Below are positions 57,685 to 64,000 of a stretch of 64,000 nt of DNA, in pieces. The DNA lies in contig NZ_VEDO01000010.1 of NCBI RefSeq assembly GCF_007677875.1, positions 1 through 64,000 on the forward strand, read 5' to 3'. This DNA is from Variovorax boronicumulans. Lineage in GTDB: Bacteria; Pseudomonadota; Gammaproteobacteria; Burkholderiales; Burkholderiaceae_C. The position numbers and the translations under genes were made by a program. How positions within the stretch are numbered: the stretch's first letter is position 1; the number at the start of each line of letters is the position of its first letter. The notes below the pieces were generated by a model. That model did no database searches. It saw only the letters and a list, made by a program, of their open reading frames with translations, and was not told the origin of the DNA.

Positions 57685-59442
57685 TCAGTAGATGGAGGGT
57701 TCGGCGGTGGGCGCGTTGCCGGCCAGCACCTCGAAGTCGCAGCCCTTGTCGGCCTGCGTCACCTGCTGCTGGTAGATGCGGGCATAGCCGCGGCTGTAGG
57801 TCTGCGGCGGTGGCGTCCAGGCGGCGCGGCGGGCGGCGAGTTCTGAGTCGGACACCAGCATGTCCAGGCGGCGCTGGCCGATGTCGAGCGCGACCATGTC
57901 GCCGGTCTTGAGCAGCGCCAGCGGGCCGCCGACGGCCGATTCCGGCGCCACGTGCAGCACGCAGGTGCCGTAGTGCGTGCCGCTCATGCGCGCATCGGAG
58001 ATGCGCAGCATGTCCCGCACGCCGCGCTGCAGCAGCTTCTTGGGGATGGGCAGGTTGCCCCATTCGGGCATGCCGGGCGCGCCGACGGGGCCGCCGTTGC
58101 GCAGCACCAGCACGGTGTTCTCGTCGACGTCCAGGTCCGGGTCGTTCACGGCGGCCAGCATGTCGGCGTTGGAGTCGAACACCAGGGCCGGGCCGGTGTG
58201 GCGCAGCAGGTGCGGCGATGCGGCCGAGGGCTTGAGCACCGCGCCGTCGGGGCACAGGTTGCCGCGCACCACGGCCAGGGCCATGCCGGCTTCGGGGCAG
58301 TCGGCCGTGGCGGCGATCAGCGGCGCTTGCGGATCGCGGATCACGTCGTCGTCGGTGCAGATGCGGCCTTCGATGTTCTCGCCCAGCGTGCGCCCGGTGA
58401 CCGTCAGCGTGCCGAGGTCGAGCTGGTCGCGGATCTTGTTGAGCAGGGCCGGCAGGCCGCCGGCGTAGAAGAAGTCCTCCATGAGCCGGTTGCCCGAGGG
58501 GAAGACGTTGGCGAGCACGGGCACGCGGCGCGACGCCGCGTCGAGGTCGTCCAGGCTCAGCGCGATGCCGGCGCGGCCGGCGATGGCCGGCAGGTGCACC
58601 GCGGCGTTGGTGGAGCCGCCCAGCGCCATGTAGGCAGCCACCCCGTTGAGCAGCGCCGCGCGCGTGACGATCTGCGAGGGCCGCAGGTCTTCCCAGACCA
58701 TCTCCACGGCGCGCTTACCGCAGGCCCAGGCCAGGCGTGTGTGGCCGGCGTCCATGGCGGGCACGCTGGTGGCGCCCGGGAAGGTCAGGCCCATGGCCTC
58801 GATGATGGAGGTCATCGTGCTGGCCGTGCCCATGGTGTTGCAGGTGCCCGGTGCGCGCGTCATCTTCGCTTCCAGCGAGATCCACTCCGGCTGGTCGATG
58901 TCGCCCACCACGTACTGCTCCCAGTACTTCTTGGTGTGCGTCCCGGCGCCGACCGTGAGGCCCTTGTAGCGGTCGTTGAGCATGGGGCCGGCCGGGCAGA
59001 AGATGGCCGGGATGTCCATGGAGAGCGCACCCATGACCAGGGCCGGCGTGGTCTTGTCGCAGCCGCCCATCAGCACGGCGCCGTCCAGCGGCAGGCTGCG
59101 CAGCAGCTCCTCGGTCTCCATCGCCAGGAAGTTGCGGTAGATCATGGTCGTCGGCTTGACCATCACCTCGCCCAGGCTCATCGCGGGCAGCTCGAAGGGG
59201 TAGCCGCCGGCCTGCAGGATGCCGCGCTTGACGGCCGCCGCACGCTCGCGCAGGTGCGCGTGGCAGGGGGAGAGCTCGCTCCAGGTGTTGATGATCCCGA
59301 TCACCGGGCGGCCCATGAACTCCTCGCGCACCAGGCCCTGCTGCTGCATGCGCTGGCGGTGGGCGAAGCCGCGGATGTCGTCGCTGGCGAACCAGCGCTG
59401 GCTACGGAGTTCCTTGAGGTTCTTGCGTGGGGGCGTTGTCAT
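57685..59442 (-). CDS. IlvD/Edd-family sugar-acid dehydratase
   Basis: 585 aa from ATG 59442; TTG 59457 would add five residues. [Fe-S] cysteines are in SPCHAHLRERA, MGGCDKTTPA and APGTCNTMGTASTM. The start (KNLKELRSQRWFASDDIRGF) resembles L-arabinonate/D-xylonate dehydratases more than dihydroxyacid dehydratase IlvD. Predicted to make a 2-keto-3-deoxy acid that the aldolase at 56846 cleaves. Exact substrate not decided. Confidence 0.9.
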   Translation of the reverse strand: MTTPPRKNLKELRSQRWFASDDIRGFAHRQRMQQQGLVREEFMGRPVIGIINTWSELSPCHAHLRERAAAVKRGILQAGGYPFELPAMSLGEVMVKPTTMIYRNFLAMETEELLRSLPLDGAVLMGGCDKTTPALVMGALSMDIPAIFCPAGPMLNDRYKGLTVGAGTHTKKYWEQYVVGDIDQPEWISLEAKMTRAPGTCNTMGTASTMTSIIEAMGLTFPGATSVPAMDAGHTRLAWACGKRAVEMVWEDLRPSQIVTRAALLNGVAAYMALGGSTNAAVHLPAIAGRAGIALSLDDLDAASRRVPVLANVFPSGNRLMEDFFYAGGLPALLNKIRDQLDLGTLTVTGRTLGENIEGRICTDDDVIRDPQAPLIAATADCPEAGMALAVVRGNLCPDGAVLKPSAASPHLLRHTGPALVFDSNADMLAAVNDPDLDVDENTVLVLRNGGPVGAPGMPEWGNLPIPKKLLQRGVRDMLRISDARMSGTHYGTCVLHVAPESAVGGPLALLKTGDMVALDIGQRRLDMLVSDSELAARRAAWTPPPQTYSRGYARIYQQQVTQADKGCDFEVLAGNAPTAEPSIY

Positions 59443-59484
59443 GGGAGGGCAGTGCAAAGGCAGTGGCAGACCGGGCGCGCGGCC

Positions 59485-60459
59485 TCAGTCGAGCCGGATG
59501 TCGGCCTGCTTCACGGTGGCGGCCATGGCGGCCAGGTCCTTGCGCAGCAGGGTTTCGAATTCGATGGGTGTGGACGACAGAACCTCGTAGCCCTGGGCTT
59601 CGAGCGGCTTGCGGAAGTCGGGTGATTCCAGGATCGCGCGCAGCTCGGTGTTCAGGCGCTGGACCACGGCCGGTGGCGTCCCCTGGCGCACCAGCAGGCC
59701 GTTCCAGACGATGGACACCACGCCGGGCGCACCGGCCTCTGCCATGGTCGGCACATCGGGCAGGACTGGCGAGCGCTTGGTGTCCGCAACGGCCAGCACG
59801 CGCACTTTGCCGGCCTGGCGGAACGACACCACCGCCGGCAGGTTGTGGAACATCATGGGGATCTGGCCGCCCAGCACGTCGTTGAGCGCCGGCGGGCCGC
59901 CCTTGTAGGGAACGTGCAGCAGCTGGGCCCCGGTCTTCTCCTGGAACACCACGCCGGCCAGGTGCATGGTGTTGCCGTTGCCGGCCGAGCCGAAGACGAG
60001 CTTGCCGGGCTGCGCCTTGGCCGCCGCGACGACATCGGCCACCGACTTGTAGGGCGTGCCGGCGCCGACCACGAGCACGTTGGGCATCTGGTGCGTCAGC
60101 GTCAGCGGCTGCAGGTCCTTGACCGGGTCGTAGCCCGTCGACTTGTAGAGGTGCGGATTGACCGCCAGCGTGCTGGTCGAGCCGAGCAGGATGGTGTAGC
60201 CATCGGCAGGCTGGTGTTTGGCGACGAAGGCCGAGCCGATGTTGCCATTGGCGCCGGCGCGGTTGTCGATGACGACCGGCTGGCGCAGGCGCTTGCCCAG
60301 TTCCTGCGCGAGCGGCCGCGCGATCGTGTCGGCTACGCCACCGGCGGGATAGGGCACCACCAGGGTCAGGGGGCGCTCGGGGTAGGCCCCCTGGGCATGG
60401 CCGGCGAAGGCGGCGGTGCCGATGGCCAGCGCGAGTGCCAGCCGATGGGTGGTGTGCAT
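59485..60459 (-). CDS. Bug/TctC-family periplasmic receptor (first gene of operon)
   Basis: 324 aa. Signal peptide ends at GHAQG (about residue 24), then AYPERPLTLVVPYPAGG, QPADGYTILLGST and LPDVPTMAEAGAPG. RBS AGGAGA. First gene of a six-gene minus-strand operon ending at 53845, directly behind the operator pair at 60497-60523. Confidence 0.93.
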   Translation of the reverse strand: MHTTHRLALALAIGTAAFAGHAQGAYPERPLTLVVPYPAGGVADTIARPLAQELGKRLRQPVVIDNRAGANGNIGSAFVAKHQPADGYTILLGSTSTLAVNPHLYKSTGYDPVKDLQPLTLTHQMPNVLVVGAGTPYKSVADVVAAAKAQPGKLVFGSAGNGNTMHLAGVVFQEKTGAQLLHVPYKGGPPALNDVLGGQIPMMFHNLPAVVSFRQAGKVRVLAVADTKRSPVLPDVPTMAEAGAPGVVSIVWNGLLVRQGTPPAVVQRLNTELRAILESPDFRKPLEAQGYEVLSSTPIEFETLLRKDLAAMAATVKQADIRLD

Positions 60460-60496
60460 GTCCTTGTCTCCTGGTTTGCGGTCTGCAGCGCTGAGT

Positions 60497-60523
60497 TGTT
60501 ACCGGTAACTGTCACCGGTAACA
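60497..60523. promoter_or_regulatory. Tandem GntR-type (LacI-family) operators
   Basis: GTTACCGGTAAC (60498-60509) is a perfect 12-bp palindrome. GTCACCGGTAAC (60511-60522) repeats it with one change, centre to centre 13 bp. They equal the core of the E. coli gluconate repressor GntR site (ATGTTACCGGTAACAT). They lie between the divergent Bug operon and LacI-type gene and overlap the region expected for the promoters. Confidence 0.72.
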
Positions 60524-60627
60524 TCGGCGCGACTGTATATTCCCCCGTCGCAATGCGTCAATCCATTCCACCCGAGCTAAGGGTAAACCCTGATGAGACA
60601 TCTCGTGCCCCGGCCAGGGATCCCGCC

Positions 60628-61695
60628 ATGGAGTCCACGGCGCGGGTGCGCACGCCCCGCCGCAAGCTGGGCACGCACACCATCCACGACGTGGCGGCGC
60701 TGGCGGGGGTGTCGTCGATCACCGTGTCGCGCTACTTCAATGCGCCGGAGAAGGTGTCGCCCGTCGTGCGCGACCGCCTGCGCCAGATCGTTTTGGAGAC
60801 CGGCTATGTGCCCAGCCAGATGGCGGGGCGGCTGGCCTCGGCGGAGAGCCGGGTCGTCGGTGCCGTGATGCAGAACACCGGCAGTTCGACCTTCGCGGAC
60901 CTGGTGAAGGGCATGGGCGATGGGTTCGAGGGATCGGGCCTGCAGCTGCTGCTGGCCAACACCGAGTACTCGCAGGAACGCGAGGAGCGCGCCGTGCGGG
61001 CCTTCATGGGCTGGCATCCCAGCGCCTTGATTCTGACCCGCGACGACCACACGCCCGAATCCGAGGCGCTGTTGCGCGCCGCGCGCTGCCCCATCGTCGA
61101 GACCTGGGGCGTGGTGCCCGGGCGGCCGTTCCACCAGGTCGGTTTTCCGCACGCGGACATCGGCAAAGAGTTGGCGCGGCACTTCCTGGAACAGGGTGCA
61201 CGGCGCATCCGCTTCGCGCTGCGGCAGGCGCCGCAGGACTTCCGTGCGCAGCAGCGCGCGCAGGGCTACGCGCTGGCGATGGCGGCGGCGGGCCTGACGC
61301 CGGATGTCCAGGCCTCGTCCTGCGACGACGAGCTGGATGCCGGTGCGCAGATGCTGGAGCGCCTGTCGCTCGAGCCGCCAGGCCAGCGGCCGCAGGCCGT
61401 CATCTTCGCCAGCGACAACATGGCGGTCGGCGCCATCCTCGCGGCGCCGGCCAGAGGCATCCGCTTCCCGCGGGACTTCGCGATCGCCGGCTTCGGCGAT
61501 GCGCCGATCGCCGCGCGCGTGCATCCCGCATTGACCACGGTACGTCCGCGGCCCTACGACATCGGGCTCAAGGCGGCCCGGGTCGTGCTGGGCCTGAAGG
61601 CGGGAAGAGAGGCCGACGCGCTGCCCGCGACGCATGTCGTTCCATGCGAGCTGATCGTGCGCGACAGCTCGCGCCTGGCGTGGTCCTCACGCTGA
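60628..61695 (+). CDS. LacI/GntR-family transcriptional repressor
   Basis: 355 aa from ATG 60628, preceded by AGGGA at a good distance. The start of the longer form is ATG 60553 (380 aa), which would be nearly at the transcription start if TATATT (60536-60541) is the -10. The HTH is HTIHDVAALAGVSSITVSRY and the remainder is the periplasmic-binding-like domain with FGDAPIAARVHPALTTVRP. This is close to the gluconate repressor GntR type. Likely controls the divergent sugar-acid operon. Confidence 0.92.
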   Translation: MESTARVRTPRRKLGTHTIHDVAALAGVSSITVSRYFNAPEKVSPVVRDRLRQIVLETGYVPSQMAGRLASAESRVVGAVMQNTGSSTFADLVKGMGDGFEGSGLQLLLANTEYSQEREERAVRAFMGWHPSALILTRDDHTPESEALLRAARCPIVETWGVVPGRPFHQVGFPHADIGKELARHFLEQGARRIRFALRQAPQDFRAQQRAQGYALAMAAAGLTPDVQASSCDDELDAGAQMLERLSLEPPGQRPQAVIFASDNMAVGAILAAPARGIRFPRDFAIAGFGDAPIAARVHPALTTVRPRPYDIGLKAARVVLGLKAGREADALPATHVVPCELIVRDSSRLAWSSR

Positions 61696-61712
61696 TGCGA
61701 TGTTGAAAGCAA

Positions 61713-61745
61713 AAAGGCCCATGGCGACGGGCGCCACAGGCCTTT
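61713..61745 (-). terminator. Intrinsic terminator of ssb
   Basis: AAAGGCC/GGCCTTT and the inner TGGCG/CGCCA form a hairpin. On the minus strand it is followed by TTTTT. It lies between the convergent LacI and ssb genes and may stop both. Confidence 0.8.
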
Positions 61746-61770
61746 GTCTGCAGCAGCAGCGCGTTGCGCG

Positions 61771-62280
61771 TCAGAACGGAATGTCGTCGTCCATGTCGTC
61801 GAAGCCGCTCGACGCCTTGGGCGCCGGAGCCGGTGCCGCGCGGGGGGCGGGCGCGCGGGCCGGCGGTGCGGCCGGGCGGCGCGGCGCTTCGTAGCCGCCA
61901 TCGTCGTCGCCGGACGATCCGCCGCCACCACCACCGCCCATGCCCTGGCGGCTGCCCAGCATCTGCATCTGGTCGGCGCGGATTTCGGTGGTGTAGCGCT
62001 CGTTGCCGTCCTTGTCGGTCCACTTGCGCGTGCGCAGCGAGCCTTCGACATACACCTGCGAGCCCTTGCGCAGGTACTGGTTGGCGATCTCGGCCAGGCG
62101 GTCGTTGAACACCACGTTGTGCCACTCGGTGATCTCGCGCATCTCGCCGCTCTGCTTGTCCTTCCAGCGGTCGGTCGTGGCGATCCGCACGTTGCAGACC
62201 TGGCCGCCACTCGGGAAGGTCCGCGTTTCCGGGTCACGGCCCAGGTTGCCGACGATGATGACTTTGTTGACGGATGCCAT
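61771..62280 (-). CDS. ssb: Single-stranded DNA-binding protein
   Basis: 169 aa. The OB-fold starts [20 protein letters not shown] and continues to about residue 110. A Gly- and Pro/Ala-rich linker follows, and the acidic tail DDMDDDIPF is the partner-binding end. ATG 62280; the open frame upstream is not used. Divergent from uvrA, the usual arrangement. No clear LexA box was seen in the gap. Confidence 0.96.
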   Translation of the reverse strand: MASVNKVIIVGNLGRDPETRTFPSGGQVCNVRIATTDRWKDKQSGEMREITEWHNVVFNDRLAEIANQYLRKGSQVYVEGSLRTRKWTDKDGNERYTTEIRADQMQMLGSRQGMGGGGGGGSSGDDDGGYEAPRRPAAPPARAPAPRAAPAPAPKASSGFDDMDDDIPF

Positions 62281-62408
62281 GGTGATGCCTGTGCTGCCGT
62301 TGCGAAGGGAAAAGGGCGCTGATTGTGCCGCATGCCGGGCTGAGCGGCGAGGCGCCAGCGCCGAAAGACGCCGCCGCTTATCATGGCGGGTTTTCCCGGA
62401 CGCGCATC

Positions 62409-64000
62409 TTGAACGACCCCAAGGACGGCTCCTACCTCGCGAATGCACTGCAGCTGCAGCGCATCAGCGTCCGCGGCGCGCGCACCCACAACCTCAAGAA
62501 CATCGACCTGGACATTCCACGCAACCAGCTCGTGGTGATCACGGGGTTGTCGGGTTCGGGCAAGTCCTCGCTGGCGTTCGACACGCTGTATGCCGAGGGG
62601 CAGCGCCGCTATGTGGAGAGCCTGTCGACCTATGCGCGGCAGTTCCTGCAGCTCATGGACAAGCCCGACGTGGACCTGATCGAGGGCCTGTCGCCGGCCA
62701 TTTCGATCGAGCAGAAGGCCACCAGCCACAACCCGCGTTCGACGGTCGGCACGGTGACCGAAATCCACGACTATCTGCGCTTGTTGTTCGCGCGTGCCGG
62801 CACGCCCTACTGTCCGGACCACGACCTGCCGCTGTCGGCCCAGACCGTGGCGCAGATGGTGGACAGCGTGCTGGCTCTGCCCGAGGGCACGCGCCTGATG
62901 GTGCTGGCGCCGATCGCGCGCGAGCGAAAGGGTGAGTTCACGGAAGTCTTTGCCGAGTTGCAGGCCCAGGGGTATGTGCGCTTTCGCATCGATGGCCAGG
63001 CCTACGAGTTCGACAACCTGCCCAAGCTCAAGAAGACCGAGAAGCACGACATCGACGTTGTGATCGACCGCATCAAGGTGCGCGCAGAGCAGGACGGAAC
63101 GGGCGCCGGGGGGCTGCGCCAGCGCCTTGCCGAAAGCTTCGAAGCGGCGCTGCGCCTGGCCGACGGCCGCGCCATCGCGCTGGAGATGGACGCCGCGCCG
63201 AACGCCGACGGCACGCCCGGCCAGCCGCGCGAACACTTGTTCAACGCCAAGTTCTCCTGCCCGGTGTGTGGCTACTCGATCAGCGAGCTGGAGCCTCGGC
63301 TGTTCTCTTTCAATTCCCCGGTGGGCGCCTGCCCCAGTTGCGATGGCCTGGGCGCGCAGGAGTTCTTCGATCCCGCGCGCGTGGTGGGCTTTCCGACGCT
63401 GAGCCTGGCCAGCGGCGCCATCAAGGGCTGGGACCGGCGCAACGGCTACTATTTCGCGCTCATCGAAAGCCTGGCCAAGCACTACCGCTTCAACGCCGAG
63501 ACGCCCTGGGACGAGCTGCCGGCCGCGGTTCAGCAGGTGGTGTTGCACGGTTCGGGCGAGGAAGAGATCAAGTTCAGCTACGTCATGGAGTCGGGCAACT
63601 TCCAGGGCAAGAAGCTGACCAAGAAGCACCCGTTCGAGGGCGTGCTTCCCAACATGCAGCGGCGCTACCGCGAGACGGATTCCGCCGTGGTGCGCGAGGA
63701 CCTGGCCCGCTACCGCAGCGTGCAACCTTGCCCGGAATGCCATGGCTCGCGGCTGCGCCGCGAGGCGCGCCATGTCAAGGTGGGCGAAGGCGCGCAGGCG
63801 CGCGCGATCTACGAGATCAGCGCCGTCACGCTGCGCGAGAGCCAGGCCTACTTCGACGGCCTGCAGTTGCACGGTTCCAAGGCAGAGATCGCGGCCAAAG
63901 TGGTGCGCGAGATCGGGCTGCGACTGAAGTTCCTCAATGACGTGGGCCTGAACTACCTGAGCCTGGACCGCAGCGCTGAGACGCTGTCGGGCGGGGAGTC
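62409..64000 (+). CDS. uvrA: Excinuclease ABC subunit A (5' part, runs off the window)
   Basis: 530 codons are present and the frame stays open to the edge. Walker [10 protein letters not shown] is near residue 47. The zinc module [18 protein letters not shown] with CPSCDGLG is near 285-310, and the ABC signature TLSGGES is at the right edge. The only plausible start is TTG 62409 ([20 protein letters not shown]). An ATG at 62383 is out of frame. Recognises DNA damage for nucleotide excision repair. Confidence 0.95.
   Translation, partial: MNDPKDGSYLANALQLQRISVRGARTHNLKNIDLDIPRNQLVVITGLSGSGKSSLAFDTLYAEGQRRYVESLSTYARQFLQLMDKPDVDLIEGLSPAISIEQKATSHNPRSTVGTVTEIHDYLRLLFARAGTPYCPDHDLPLSAQTVAQMVDSVLALPEGTRLMVLAPIARERKGEFTEVFAELQAQGYVRFRIDGQAYEFDNLPKLKKTEKHDIDVVIDRIKVRAEQDGTGAGGLRQRLAESFEAALRLADGRAIALEMDAAPNADGTPGQPREHLFNAKFSCPVCGYSISELEPRLFSFNSPVGACPSCDGLGAQEFFDPARVVGFPTLSLASGAIKGWDRRNGYYFALIESLAKHYRFNAETPWDELPAAVQQVVLHGSGEEEIKFSYVMESGNFQGKKLTKKHPFEGVLPNMQRRYRETDSAVVREDLARYRSVQPCPECHGSRLRREARHVKVGEGAQARAIYEISAVTLRESQAYFDGLQLHGSKAEIAAKVVREIGLRLKFLNDVGLNYLSLDRSAETLSGGE

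Noticed and set aside
62281-62408. LexA/SOS box between ssb and uvrA
   Set aside because: No CTGT-N8-ACAG match was found in the gap, although these genes are SOS-regulated in other bacteria.

Overview
The window is high-GC chromosomal DNA from a betaproteobacterium, most probably Burkholderiales, family Comamonadaceae. The clues are the core order bamE/fur, dapB-exbB-exbD-leuS-lptE and holA-proA, an ATP-grasp-type gshA, DUF4148 and YXWGXW proteins, and three orphan Bug/TctC receptors without TctAB membrane partners. No rRNA, tRNA, CRISPR array, prophage or insertion sequence was seen. About 60 genes are supported, packed tightly with many ATGA/TGATG overlaps.

Layout. 1-3780: the tail of an unrecognised gene, then a coupled trio of exported proteins (MBL-fold lipoprotein, Sel1-repeat, DUF3299). 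3781-12455: a structured leader, kdpABCDE and a small unknown ORF. 12458-15750: a Bug receptor and a sulfatase, with a divergent LysR regulator. 15754-25148: gshB, a BenE transporter, an AhpD-like protein behind an ECF41-type promoter, an MDR oxidoreductase, a VOC protein, DUF3297, two tandem DUF4148 genes, kup and gshA. 25227-28025: a TetR regulator with two operator copies, an SDR and a MATE exporter. 28026-30987: trkH-trkA. 31007-41943: proA, holA, an inserted arginine/ornithine module, lptE, leuS, exbD, exbB and dapB. 41990-46882: bamE, fur, hprK, ptsN, hpf, corA and mtnN. 46879-53619: fadD, pntB, pntA, a Nudix hydrolase and mnmA. 53845-61695: a six-gene sugar-acid (possibly sulfo-sugar-acid) operon with a divergent LacI regulator and GntR-type operators. 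61771-64000: ssb and the 5' part of uvrA.

How the genes work together. Three separate K+ uptake systems (Kdp, Kup, Trk) and both glutathione synthesis genes lie within about 27 kb. The most striking item is a 706-residue fusion at 33493-35613. It joins an ornithine aminotransferase to an arginine-dihydrolase/DDAH-like hydrolase, which would take arginine through ornithine to glutamate semialdehyde in one polypeptide. With an Lrp/AsnC gene and a YXWGXW lipoprotein it sits between lptE and holA, which are normally adjacent. The operon at 53845-60459 combines an IlvD/Edd dehydratase, an HpcH/HpaI aldolase and a TauE/SafE exporter. That trio recalls the sulfo-Entner-Doudoroff pathway, although a plain sugar-acid pathway is equally possible.
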